17,957 nucleotides of DNA, taken from NCBI GenBank assembly GCA_964522665.1, contig CAZFVY010000133.1:1-17957 (forward strand), read 5' to 3'. Shown piece by piece: positions 7,128 through 17,224 of this stretch. A program made the translations under genes and the position numbers. The DNA is from CAZFVY01 sp964522665 (lineage in GTDB: Bacteria; Verrucomicrobiota; Verrucomicrobiia; Limisphaerales; CAZFVY01). Position 1 is the stretch's first letter. Each line of letters starts with the position of its first letter. The notes under the pieces were generated by a model. That model worked only from the letters and a program-made list of their open reading frames with translations. It did no database searches and was not told where the DNA came from.

Positions 7128-7453
7128 TGAAACACCCACCATCCCTGAATGGAGTCAGTTGCCAATGACCGTTCCGCCGGGGTGTTACGTTGGCGTGAAG
7201 AGGGGTAGCGGTTGGTCTCCGTCTCGAAGAGACCGACTGAGAATAGGCCAGTGCTTCAGCCCAGGGAAAATTCCTAACTGGCACAAGTTCTCTGCGGGAT
7301 GCCTAAGTATTCGCCCTCTTCCTTGAAGGGTACGAACCTCAGCCAAACCGGCGTTGAAACGCCGGTCTTTTCTCAGCTGTCCCTCTGGGACAATCGCGAG
7401 CCACTCATGAAATGCCGGACTAATTCTGGCCTTGATCGGGCAGAGCGGACGTT
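7128..7453. repeat. Multi-hairpin repeat, copy A
   Basis: This non-coding element is shared, in the same orientation, with copy B at 17225-17615. The best shared blocks are 7158-7178 with 17256-17276 (20 of 21 identical) and 7209-7244 with 17341-17376 (33 of 36). The final shared block is GAGCGGACGTT (7443-7453). Hairpins kept in both copies are GTCTC-GAA-GAGAC (7221-7233), CCGGCGT-TGAA-ACGCCGG (7348-7365) and TGTCCC-TCT-GGGACA (7378-7392). A further hairpin seen in copy B is decayed here (around 7250-7263). There is no convincing reading frame. The rest of the gap, 7454-7651, shows nothing I can identify. Confidence 0.75.
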
Positions 7454-7651
7454 GGCAGAGGAATCGGACAAACTAGGATGGCGTCTGAATCGTTTCCCGG
7501 CCAGCCGCCGCGTGCTAAAGGCCAGCAATGCGCCGACGAGTCCGCCACAGAATCGTACATGCTATGGAAGCGGCATTTTCCGGAATCAGGTTGGAACGAC
7601 CGACGGTTTGAATCGCGCCGGTCAGAGGGGGCCGTCGAACTCGCGCGGGCG

Positions 7652-8415
7652 CTACTTGCCCAAATCCAATTGATATTCCAAGCGCGTCCGCGAGTCGGTC
7701 TGGTCGTTCCGAATCTCCATTTCCTTGAGCTGGTAATGGCCGTTGACCGATTTGATCTTATTGATGGCGAACTCCTTCAATAATTTGCCGTTTTGGTCGA
7801 ACGCCTGCGCCAGGATTGGGTTGTCGGTCTCCGCGTCCACCCAGGTCAGCACCCGCGAGTAGCTCCCTTTTGTGGGAGTGGGGTTGGCGCTCTCGAGTAC
7901 CTTGCACGGGCGGCCTTTGCGCATTTCCTTTTTGGTCAGCCGCTGTTGTGGCCAGTGGAGAAACTCCAGGCCCAGGTCAGCCAGCCAGAAATCGGACCCG
8001 GCGAACGGCAGATTGGCGGCGTCACCGTTCAGCGTGGACGTCGCAGGATTCGTGGCGCCGGGGGTGGTGAGGCGCTCCAGCCGGTACTCGTTTGGTCGTT
8101 GGTCCTCGAAGTGAGTCACGGTGAGCTTTTCCGCGGGCGATCCATTCGTGGGCGCCGCGGCGTAAATCGCCTGCCACGAGTGGTCACCAGGGAGGATTTG
8201 GAGCTTCACTGGCACGGCGGTGCGCCGTTCGGCGGCGTCGCGGAGTTTCAGTTCGCAATTATACTCGGAACTCTCGGTGGGACGCTGCGCCATCATTTCG
8301 GACGCCAAAGCCTTGCCGTCCGCCAACGAGTCAGCGGCGACGTCGGATGGACGCGTCAACGAAAGCGCCGCGAGCAAACCGGCGATGGCGACCGACGTCC
8401 GGCGATCCAGCAAGC

Positions 8416-8419
<4 letters not shown>
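7652..8419 (-). CDS. LolA-like periplasmic protein (outer membrane lipoprotein-sorting type)
   Basis: This encodes 255 residues. A Sec-type signal covers about residues 1-30 (basic DRR, then hydrophobic AIAGLLAALSL, then a likely cleavage after a small-residue stretch), so the protein is exported. The C-terminal two thirds read like the TP0789/LolA-like beta fold: GSDFWLADLGLEFLHWP, then RKGRPCKVLES, VLTWVDAETDNPILAQAFDQNGKL and a final ME...RTRLEYQLD strand. Relatives are annotated as outer membrane lipoprotein-sorting proteins, and true lipid cargo is unproven for this subfamily. The ATG overlaps the lon stop codon as ATGA, so the two are translationally coupled. The single Cys in RPCKVL is not in a lipobox. 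Confidence 0.8.
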
Positions 8420-10818
<2,399 letters not shown>

Positions 10819-11027
10819 CCGTTCGCCGTTCAGGTGGTTAGATGCATGAACCAGTGGCAAAGTTCACAAAATTTGGCGCTTTCTTTCCCGCTGACGTCCA
10901 ACGGGAGAATCTGGATTCGCTATAAGCGTTGCTGCGCGGTGAAAATGCGCGCTCACGATTGATGGGGCCGCCGCAAATGAACCCGCCTTGGCCACGGCCC
11001 CGACGACAGCCGTGCGGGAAAAAACCG
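10819..11027. other. Intergenic region between hsp20 and lon with two inverted repeats
   Basis: On the minus strand, upstream of lon, a 7-bp stem with one U-G wobble (10887-10905, arms CCCGTTG and CAGCGGG, 5-base loop) could form in the lon leader. A second inverted pair, GGGGCCG and CGGCCCC (10964-10970 and 10995-11001), has a 24-base loop and no T-run, so I do not call it a terminator. Promoter-like hexamers here are too weak to place the lon promoter. Confidence 0.4.
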
Positions 11028-11453
11028 TCAATCCTCGTCCGACGTGATATTCACCGGAAACGACTTCGTTCCCGATTCCGTCCGCTCCGGCACGTCGATC
11101 CGTAGGAACCCGTTGAGGTACGACGCCTTCGCCAGTGTCAAATCATAACCCTCCGGCAGCGCAATGATACTTTCAAAAGCGCCGTAGTTGATTTCCATGA
11201 CTAGAAAATTGCACTTGGCCGAGCGGCAGCCGTCCGGGCGGTGCCCGCTGATTTGGAGGCGATTGCCTTCGACGGTCAACTCGAGATCCTCGCGGCGCAT
11301 CCCGGCGAGTTCAACTTTGATAACTAAGCCGCCTTCAGCGACATACACGTCGGTATTCGGAACCCAGGAGGCCACCGACGAATCCTCGCGCCCACCTACG
11401 GCATGCGCCTTTTTGTTAAAATGCAGCGGAGCGGAAACTTTGTTCAGAGCCAT
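11028..11453 (-). CDS. Small heat-shock protein, Hsp20/alpha-crystallin family
   Basis: This encodes 141 residues. The alpha-crystallin domain runs from about residue 28 to 125: WVPNTDVYVAEGGLVIKVELAG, MRREDLELTVEGNRLQISGHR, then YGAFESIIALPEGYD and the conserved strand YLNGFLRIDVPE. A short tail with PVNIT may serve as the IxI-like anchor for oligomer assembly. Such proteins hold unfolding clients without ATP. An unusual detail is a Cys pair (GCRSAKC) in the segment before the YGAF strand, where relatives usually carry a charged RRERSYG-type stretch. It lies 45 bases after the Cys-rich mini protein gene and 209 bases before lon, both on the same strand. Confidence 0.92.
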   Translation of the reverse strand: MALNKVSAPLHFNKKAHAVGGREDSSVASWVPNTDVYVAEGGLVIKVELAGMRREDLELTVEGNRLQISGHRPDGCRSAKCNFLVMEINYGAFESIIALPEGYDLTLAKASYLNGFLRIDVPERTESGTKSFPVNITSDED

Positions 11454-11498
11454 GATCGGTAGGGAATATACTTACAAAGTCGGAATTGCGCAAGCCGT

Positions 11499-11705
11499 TC
11501 AGTTTGAGCGAACCACGATTTGCTGCCGTTCTCCCTTGCGCGAGTGGATGATGACCGAGGGTGGCGGGTTCGACGGGCCGCCCGCGCCGCACCCGCAGCC
11601 GGTTTGGCCCTTGAACGTGCGCCGGCGCGGAGCAAATCTGCTCCAGAAAAACATTCCCGCCACGGCGCCGACGATCATAAGCGACGCTATTTGCTGCCAG
11701 TCCAT
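11499..11705 (-). CDS. Cys-rich single-pass mini membrane protein (FeoB-associated-like)
   Basis: This encodes 68 residues. One membrane segment (about 5-22, QIASLMIVGAVAGMFFW) is followed by a basic stretch RFAPRRR and a glycine-cysteine motif GCGCGAGG (about 36-43). A proline-rich and basic tail without further Cys completes the protein. This layout resembles the FeoB-associated Cys-rich membrane proteins, but no feo gene is in the window, so the name is by resemblance only. The two Cys could bind metal or a redox partner. AGGGCGAG just before the ATG is a fair ribosome site. It lies between fdhD (49 bases away) and hsp20 (45 bases away). Confidence 0.7.
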   Translation of the reverse strand: MDWQQIASLMIVGAVAGMFFWSRFAPRRRTFKGQTGCGCGAGGPSNPPPSVIIHSRKGERQQIVVRSN

Positions 11706-11754
11706 CTCGCCCTAAGATAGTCCAAACGACGGCATTCGCAACAGGATATTCCGC

Positions 11755-12630
11755 TTACGCGATCCGTTCCGGCCGGCTGTAAACGTTGGCCGATTCGCTC
11801 CGCAGAAACCCGACCAGGGTCTGGCCGTTTTGTTCGGCGAACTCGACGGCGAGGTCGGACGGCGCCGAAACGGCGGCCACGATGGGGAAGCGCGCGGCCA
11901 GCGCTTTGTGCATGATCTCGAACGACGCCCGCCCGCTAATCAGCAACACGTGCTGGTCGAACGGCAGCCGCCCCTCCCGAAACCCAAGCCCGACGATCTT
12001 ATCCACGGCATTGTGACGGCCGATGTCCTCGCGGACCGCGATCAATTCACCTTGCGGCGTAAAAACTCCGGCCGCGTGGAGCCCGCCCGTCCGCGCGAAC
12101 GAGGCTTGCGCCGCCCGCAACAGTTGCGGTAGCCGCAACAGGGTCGCGAACTCGATCACAACTTTGTCGGGCGGCTCAAGGGGCGGAAAGCGCTGCTGAA
12201 TCGCCTCAATCGACGCCTTGCCGCAGAGGCCGCAGCTCGCGGAGGCAAACACGTGACGCGTCAGGCGCGCGAAATCGAATTCGACCTCCGGCGCGAGAAA
12301 GACATTGAGGATATTGTCGTGCGCCGCGCTGTCGCCCTGGCGGCAATAGGCGATTTCCAGAATCTCTTCCCGTCGGCGGACGATTCCCTCGCTCACGAGC
12401 AACCCCGCCGCAAGCTCGGCATCATGGCCGGGCGTCCGCATCGTGACGGTCAGGCTCTCCCCGCGCAGCCGAATTTCAAGCGGCTCTTCGCGGGCCAGAA
12501 GATCGGTTTGAGCCTGCGCGGGAACGCCGGCCGCACGCCGCCAGATGTTCGTCCGGGTCGTGTCGCTTTGACCGGGCGCCGGCTCAGTGGGCGGTTTCGT
12601 CGAGGGTGGACCGGCGGGCGGCTCGCTCAC
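11755..12630 (-). CDS. fdhD: FdhD, sulfur-transfer protein for formate dehydrogenase-type molybdoenzymes
   Basis: This encodes 291 residues. FdhD takes sulfur from a cysteine desulfurase and passes it to the molybdenum cofactor, a step needed for formate dehydrogenase activity. The diagnostic ASCGLCG motif (Cys about 133 and 136) holds the sulfur-carrying cysteines. Other family signatures are EEPLEIRLRG (about 48-57), TPGHDAELAAGLLVSEGI, TGGLHAAGVF and the REDIGRHNAVDKIVG block. The start is GTG at 12630. It overlaps the stop of the upstream oxidoreductase as GTGA, and no in-frame ATG lies before the conserved region. About 40 proline- and threonine-rich residues precede the conserved fold. 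Its overlapping neighbour is the likely client. Confidence 0.95.
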   Translation of the reverse strand: MSEPPAGPPSTKPPTEPAPGQSDTTRTNIWRRAAGVPAQAQTDLLAREEPLEIRLRGESLTVTMRTPGHDAELAAGLLVSEGIVRRREEILEIAYCRQGDSAAHDNILNVFLAPEVEFDFARLTRHVFASASCGLCGKASIEAIQQRFPPLEPPDKVVIEFATLLRLPQLLRAAQASFARTGGLHAAGVFTPQGELIAVREDIGRHNAVDKIVGLGFREGRLPFDQHVLLISGRASFEIMHKALAARFPIVAAVSAPSDLAVEFAEQNGQTLVGFLRSESANVYSRPERIA

Positions 12631-14855
12631 GCTTTTTCCAGCGTTACCTGGGTGTTATAGTCGGGCACGCCGCCGGCGGGATCGATAATTCCGCGGCGAA
12701 CGATGACGTTGCCCTCGGGCCAATGGATTTGCAGATTGCCGCGCGCGATCGGCGCCGGAAAGACCGTGCCCGCGTAAACGCCCAATTCGTTGCGCAGGCG
12801 AACCCGATCGCCCTTCACGAGATGATAAACGGCCGCGTCGTCCGGATTGATCAGCACGGCGTCCCGCGGAGCACCGTTTAGCGGATCGATTTCGGCGTAG
12901 ATCAGCGTATTGAATTGTTTGCCACGCCGAGTGCTGACTTCGAACACGCCCGCCGGCCGGCCGATGTCCGGCAGGGGCACCGCGCGAAAATGCGCCCTCC
13001 CGTCGGGCGTGGCGAATTTCCCGCCTTCGCAAAGGCGCGGCCCGCCGTACTGGATCGCGTCGCCGGTCGCGCGCAACCGTTGAATCCCCTCGTAGAGCGG
13101 GACGACGCGCGCGATCTCCTCCCGCATTGCCCAACCCGTTTCGCAGCCGAGAATCGCGGCGTGTTCCGGGTCGGTGGCGATGGCGAGGTCGCGCAAAATC
13201 TTCCACTCGGCGCGCGCTTCGCCGACTTGCCGGGGGATCTCGGGGCTGAAAATAATGCGACGTTCGGTGGTCGTTTCCGTGCCGCCGTCGTCCTGCTCGT
13301 AGCGGGTCTTGGCCGGCAATAGGATGACCGCGTCCGTCGCCGGAATGAACATCTGATCGGTGAGGATGATGTCTTGATGCACCCGGAACGGCACGTTGGC
13401 CAGGGCCTGGCGCACATAGTCCGGCTCGGGCAAGGTGCGGAGAAAGTTGCCGCCCAGGCAATAGAGGAGGTCCAACTCGCCGCGGGCGCACGCCTCAACC
13501 ATCTCCGGCGCGGTCAACCCCACCCAGTCCGGCACCTCGAAACCATATTCCGCCGACAACGCGCGCGCGTTCTCCTCATTTACCGGTTTGCCGCCGGGAA
13601 ACACCGTCGCGTACGCGCCCATCTCGGCGCCGCCCTGGACCGACGAATGGCCCCGAATCGGCATCAACCCGCAACGTTCCCGTCCGACGAAGCCCTTCGT
13701 GAGGCCAAGATTGAGAATCATCTGCACCGCGTCCGCCCCGAATACGTGTTGCGTGATGCCCATGCTCCAGACCAGCACCGCCGTTTTGGCCCGATGGATC
13801 AGCCCGGCGAATTCTTCCATGCTCGCCCGGCTCAATCCGGCTTGCGCCTCGAGTTTTGCCCAATCGGCCGATTCCACCTGCGCCTTCAACTCGGGGAAGC
13901 CGCCGCAATGCGCGCGGATAAAATCATCATCTTGCCAGCCGTTGGCGAAGATCACCTTCAGCACGCCATATAAAAACGCGATGTCGCCCCCTTGCGAAAC
14001 GGGGAACCAATGGTCGGCAACGTCGGTCCCAAACAGGGCGCTGCTCATCGTCGAAGGCACCCAATATCGATCCATCCCGGGTTCCAGATAGGGATTGACG
14101 AGCACGATTTTGGAGCCGAGCTGCTTGGCTTCGTGCAGGTATTTCGTGGTAACCGGTTGATCGTTCGCGGGGTTCGCGCCGAAGAAGATGATCAAATCCG
14201 AGCCGTACCAATCCTTGTAGCTGCACGTCGTGGCGGCCACCCCAATCGTCGCTTTCATCGCGGCCGTGGACGGCGCGTGGCAAAGCCGCGCGGCGTTATC
14301 GACGTTATTGGTGCCCAGGAAGCGGGCCACCTTTTGCGCGATGTAATAGATTTCGTTGGTCACGCCGCGCGAGGTGACGAACATCGCCCACCGTTTCGGA
14401 TCGGTCTCACGGAGGCGCGCGGCGATGCGGGCGTTGGCTTCAGCCCACGAAATGCGCTGGAAACCGGCCGCCGAACCTTCCCGGAGCAGAGGATACGGCA
14501 AACGGCCCAACTCGCGCAATTCCGCGTTGGTGAGCCGGTTCAACTTGGCGACGTCGGCGAGCAGGCCTTCATCGAGCGCCGGCATCGTATTAAGCCGGAG
14601 CAGGTTAAGGCGCGTCATGCAAAGGTGGACGCCGTCGATGGTCCAATCGTGGAACCCCGCGACGCCCAAGGCGCAGCCATCGCAAACTCCTTGACTAAGT
14701 ACCTTCCAAGCGTACGCTAAGTTATCGCGATTCTTCCAAATGATGCCGGCCATGTCCCGGAAATGTTTCGGCTTGGTCTGCCCAAGCCCGAAGGGGATGG
14801 CGGCGCGGAGCTTGGATTTCCACGTACGCTGCAATTGATGTCGCGGGACCGGCAT
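12627..14855 (-). CDS. Molybdopterin oxidoreductase, YdeP/FdhA-like alpha subunit
   Basis: This encodes 742 residues. It resembles the oxidoreductase alpha (molybdopterin) subunit family that includes E. coli YdeP (about 759 residues). An N-terminal cysteine set, VCDGC (58 and 61) and HLC (79), matches the family's reduced Fe-S-type pattern. The molybdenum site is LCHAPST (Cys 192 and His 193), the place where formate dehydrogenases carry Cys or selenocysteine followed by His; no in-frame TGA is present. MGITQHVFG, MPIRGHSSVQG and CLGGNF are family blocks. A C-terminal cofactor-binding domain spans roughly 610-740. There is no twin-arginine signal, so it is probably cytoplasmic. It is paired with fdhD. 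The true substrate (formate or another) cannot be read from sequence. Confidence 0.9.
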   Translation of the reverse strand: MPVPRHQLQRTWKSKLRAAIPFGLGQTKPKHFRDMAGIIWKNRDNLAYAWKVLSQGVCDGCALGVAGFHDWTIDGVHLCMTRLNLLRLNTMPALDEGLLADVAKLNRLTNAELRELGRLPYPLLREGSAAGFQRISWAEANARIAARLRETDPKRWAMFVTSRGVTNEIYYIAQKVARFLGTNNVDNAARLCHAPSTAAMKATIGVAATTCSYKDWYGSDLIIFFGANPANDQPVTTKYLHEAKQLGSKIVLVNPYLEPGMDRYWVPSTMSSALFGTDVADHWFPVSQGGDIAFLYGVLKVIFANGWQDDDFIRAHCGGFPELKAQVESADWAKLEAQAGLSRASMEEFAGLIHRAKTAVLVWSMGITQHVFGADAVQMILNLGLTKGFVGRERCGLMPIRGHSSVQGGAEMGAYATVFPGGKPVNEENARALSAEYGFEVPDWVGLTAPEMVEACARGELDLLYCLGGNFLRTLPEPDYVRQALANVPFRVHQDIILTDQMFIPATDAVILLPAKTRYEQDDGGTETTTERRIIFSPEIPRQVGEARAEWKILRDLAIATDPEHAAILGCETGWAMREEIARVVPLYEGIQRLRATGDAIQYGGPRLCEGGKFATPDGRAHFRAVPLPDIGRPAGVFEVSTRRGKQFNTLIYAEIDPLNGAPRDAVLINPDDAAVYHLVKGDRVRLRNELGVYAGTVFPAPIARGNLQIHWPEGNVIVRRGIIDPAGGVPDYNTQVTLEKA

Positions 14856-14946
14856 TGATTATGGGATCGTTTCGAAAACGGTGGCGCCAGCCAAAATGGT
14901 TGGAACCAAGCGGCGCGCAACGGACTCGGAATTGTGTTTTATGTGT

Positions 14947-14975
14947 TTGACATCAAAATTCAATGGAAATAATTT
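14947..14975 (+). promoter_or_regulatory. Probable promoter of the cyclase-domain gene
   Basis: A perfect TTGACA (14947-14952), a 17-base spacer and TAATTT (14970-14975) lie in the AT-richest patch of the divergent gap 14856-15069. The start near 14982 would leave an 88-base leader. A 16-base hairpin (15027-15042, CCGCGAG and CTCGCGG arms) falls in that leader. No clear promoter was seen for the minus-strand oxidoreductase in the same gap. Confidence 0.45.
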
Positions 14976-15069
14976 TGGAATTGCAACTAACAGGATCGAA
15001 ACTGCGGTCGCCGAGCTACTCTCCGCCCGCGAGTCCTCGCGGTTGCGGTCAAGCGATTAAGCGCTCGAT

Positions 15070-16248
15070 ATGGTAAAGTATAAATTAGCGCACGTTAAAG
15101 CCCCCGGTGGCGTCGATGTCGTCGTCGTCCCACTGGACGCCTCCTTTGAATTCCGTCCGTCCGAAGAGCAGACCCGAGTGTTTCGGATGCTCCAACAGGC
15201 CGCCGGCGCCGCTGGCTTGAAAGGGACGGTCGTCCCGGTTTGGGAAAATAGCGGGGGCAAGTTCCGCTTCATGGCCGAGCGGGCGTTGCATCCGTATTTT
15301 CAAACGCTCAGCATCCAAGTCGTCCGCTCCAACCTGAATCGCGAGCTGACGATTCGTGACGCGCAATTCGACTACCAATCTCCCCAACCCGGCGGCCAGA
15401 CCGCGGCGCAGCCCGCCGGCAACGCCTACGCCAGCGCCGGGAGTCCGCCACCGTCCGCGCCGGCGCCGGTTCCCTCGGCTCCCCGGCTTTCCTCGTCCGG
15501 GGGCGGCAACAGCGTCGAAGCGGCCTTGGAAATGCGCGATAAAGTCGCCGCGTTCCAACGCAAACATCGCGTCGGGCTGTTGACCATGCTTTTCACCGAC
15601 ATGGTTGGATCGACGAAGCTCAAGCAACAATTGGGCGATCAGGAAGCCGTCGGGATGATGCAACAACACCATTCCCTGGTCCGCAACATCCTCGGGCAAT
15701 TTCCCGATGGCGAAGAAATCAGCACCGCCGGGGACTCGTTCTTCATCGTCTTCGCCAAACCGTCGGACGCCGCCAAGTTCGCGGTGCTGCTGCAGAATAA
15801 ACTGCGGGATTTGGCCGCGAGCGTGACTGTGCCGCTGGCCGATCGCATCGGCATCCACGTCGGCGAAGTCATGATCGAAGAGCGCGCCGGCTCGTACAAG
15901 CCGAAGGACCTTTACGGCTTGCAGGTTGATATTTCCGCCCGCGTCATGTCCCTGGGCGAGGGCAATCAGATTCTCTTGACCCGCTCCGCGTATGACAACG
16001 CGCGCCAGGTTCTCAAAGGGCAGGAGATCGACGGCCTGAGCGCCCCGCTGATCTGGATCAACCACGGCTACTACAACCTCAAGGGCGTGGAAGACCCGCT
16101 CGAGATTTGTGAGGTTGGCGAAGAAGGCCTCGGCGTCCTCAAGGCGCCCGAAGACTCCGAGAAAGTCCAGCGCGCCGGCAGTACCGGGCAACCGACCGCG
16201 GCGGCTAATCGGGACGATCTGCACGTCGTCCGCGCCCGACGCTATTAA
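15070..16248 (+). CDS. Class III nucleotidyl cyclase-domain protein with non-canonical active site
   Basis: This encodes 392 residues in three parts: a novel N-terminal region (1-105, mixed alpha/beta, no family recognised), a P/S/A-rich linker (105-148) and a class III cyclase domain (about 165-315) with a C-terminal extension. Both metal-binding aspartates are present: Asp177 in LFTDMVGST and Asp222 in TAGDSFF. The adenine-selecting Lys, four residues before the second Asp, is Ser218. The purine-contacting Asp280 in KDLYG is kept, the transition-state Asn seven residues later is Asp287, and Arg291 is kept. It could make cAMP weakly, use another nucleotide, or act only as a sensor. There is no membrane segment. 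The ATG at 15070 has no clear ribosome site. It stands alone and is divergent from the oxidoreductase. Confidence 0.85.
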   Translation: MVKYKLAHVKAPGGVDVVVVPLDASFEFRPSEEQTRVFRMLQQAAGAAGLKGTVVPVWENSGGKFRFMAERALHPYFQTLSIQVVRSNLNRELTIRDAQFDYQSPQPGGQTAAQPAGNAYASAGSPPPSAPAPVPSAPRLSSSGGGNSVEAALEMRDKVAAFQRKHRVGLLTMLFTDMVGSTKLKQQLGDQEAVGMMQQHHSLVRNILGQFPDGEEISTAGDSFFIVFAKPSDAAKFAVLLQNKLRDLAASVTVPLADRIGIHVGEVMIEERAGSYKPKDLYGLQVDISARVMSLGEGNQILLTRSAYDNARQVLKGQEIDGLSAPLIWINHGYYNLKGVEDPLEICEVGEEGLGVLKAPEDSEKVQRAGSTGQPTAAANRDDLHVVRARRY

Positions 16249-16283
16249 GCGGTTCGGCTCGCTGTCCGGCCGATTGTGATTAG

Positions 16284-16403
16284 TTAGGCGAGGTCTTTTG
16301 ACGCCACTACCCGCTTTCCGGTTTCGGCCTTAAGCCGGGCGGCGATAAGCTTCGAGTTCGCCGTTCCAACCAACCCCAGATTGTTCCACCGCGGGTGACT
16401 CAT
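16284..16403 (-). pseudogene. Possible remnant or tiny ORF (39 aa)
   Basis: A short minus-strand frame from ATG 16403 gives a 39-residue peptide whose end, SKLIAARLKAETGKRVVASKDLA, looks like real protein sequence rather than GC-rich noise. It resembles the last residues of BRO-N/DinD-like proteins, which often end in an ETGKxVV motif. CAGG lies four bases before the ATG. The upstream frame runs into the palindromic element. It may be the tail of a gene destroyed by repeat insertion, or noise. Confidence 0.22.
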
Positions 16404-16440
16404 CAAACCTGAGCGGCGCGGCAATTGATGCTGGCGCGCC

Positions 16441-16566
16441 TTGGAGTGCGGTGGCAATCCCGATTCAGAATCGGGTGCGACACCGCTTTGGGCGGCGAAC
16501 GCAGAGGCGCACCCGCTCCGCCGGTCGAAAGCGGCGTCGGCGCTGCGCTCTGCCGCCGCACTCCAA
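16441..16566. repeat. 126-bp palindromic repeat element
   Basis: The outer arms are 16 bases with one mismatch (16441-16456, TTGGAGTGCGGTGGCA, against 16551-16566). Inside are a perfect 8-bp hairpin, CCCGATTC-A-GAATCGGG (16459-16475), and an inner inverted pair, CCGCTTT (16483-16489) and AAAGCGG (16528-16534). The whole segment can fold into a branched structure. No transposase is present, so it resembles a REP/MITE-like non-autonomous element. Confidence 0.65.
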
Positions 16567-16775
16567 ATTGCGCTGGGACCTTCGATTAGACGTCCCACGA
16601 AGTGAAGTCCCAGGAAATCGTTCCCACTGACGATTGTTCCGGTCTGTAAGACCGAGACTGGTTCCGTCGCCCCCGCAAGCCACTACGGCAAAAACCGCAA
16701 CAACCCAAAGCTGCGCCCGACAATCGGCTCCTTGAACCGGTGGGCCTTCCGATTCTCCACGGTCTGGCCCTTCAT
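16567..16775. other. Intergenic sequence with a short perfect hairpin
   Basis: CGGTCT-GTA-AGACCG (16640-16654) is a perfect 6-bp hairpin with a 3-base loop. Its design is like the hairpins in the two long repeats. GTCCC and GGGAC motifs recur nearby (16580-16615). No gene is supported here, and this may be a third, more decayed member of the hairpin-rich family. Confidence 0.35.
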
Positions 16776-17111
16776 TCAAAACTTGACCGAGAACAACTTG
16801 AAGCCCTGAAATTTTCCGGTGCGCGGATCAAGGTTGAGATTGTTCGTCTCCACGCCCGGAGCGCCGGGCGCCAGGGGATGTTCAGTCTTGAACAACCGGT
16901 TCGTATTCGTGAGGTCCACGAGGAACCCGCCGTAGGAGACCTTCTTGAGTCCCGCCTTTTGTTCGACCTTCGGCTTCGCGACCGGCGCGGTCTTTTCGAC
17001 GACGTTCGTCGCGGAGGGGGTCTTTTCCGAAGTGACAGTCTTCTGCGAATCCTGCGCCCCAGCCGATCCCGCGCCGAGCAGCGCGCCGACGATAATGGCG
17101 ATGGCTTTCAT
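16776..17111 (-). CDS. Small secreted protein of unknown function
   Basis: This encodes 111 residues. The first 21 form a clean Sec signal peptide (MKAIAIIVGALLGAGSAGAQ, with an AGA cleavage motif). A T/K/P/V-rich low-complexity segment (about 22-57) follows. A compact C-terminal part contains KKVSYGGFLVDLTNTNRLFK and ends in GFKLFSVKF. The C-terminal motif suggests a conserved short domain, but I do not recognise it. I chose the ATG at 17111 because the signal peptide starts exactly there; the open frame continues upstream into repeat sequence with no signal. It probably acts in the periplasm or outside the cell. A perfect TTGACA lies upstream on the same strand (17137-17142), but no well-spaced -10 box was found. 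Confidence 0.65.
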   Translation of the reverse strand: MKAIAIIVGALLGAGSAGAQDSQKTVTSEKTPSATNVVEKTAPVAKPKVEQKAGLKKVSYGGFLVDLTNTNRLFKTEHPLAPGAPGVETNNLNLDPRTGKFQGFKLFSVKF

Positions 17112-17224
17112 ACCGTTAGCTTCGGCCCGTCTCTGGCGTTTGTCAAAGACGCCGAACGCGCAATCGTTCCAGCGCAGTCGGGCTCCCGGGGGGGTGACGA
17201 GCGCGCGGGAAAAGGACCAATTCA

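Noticed and set aside
7128..7453. CRISPR array
   Set aside because: The hairpin units differ in sequence and spacing and there are no regular identical repeats with unique spacers. No cas gene is present.
15085..16224. Long minus-strand frame of 379 codons opposite the cyclase gene
   Set aside because: It is a shadow of the plus-strand cyclase frame, whose metal-binding motifs are unambiguous.
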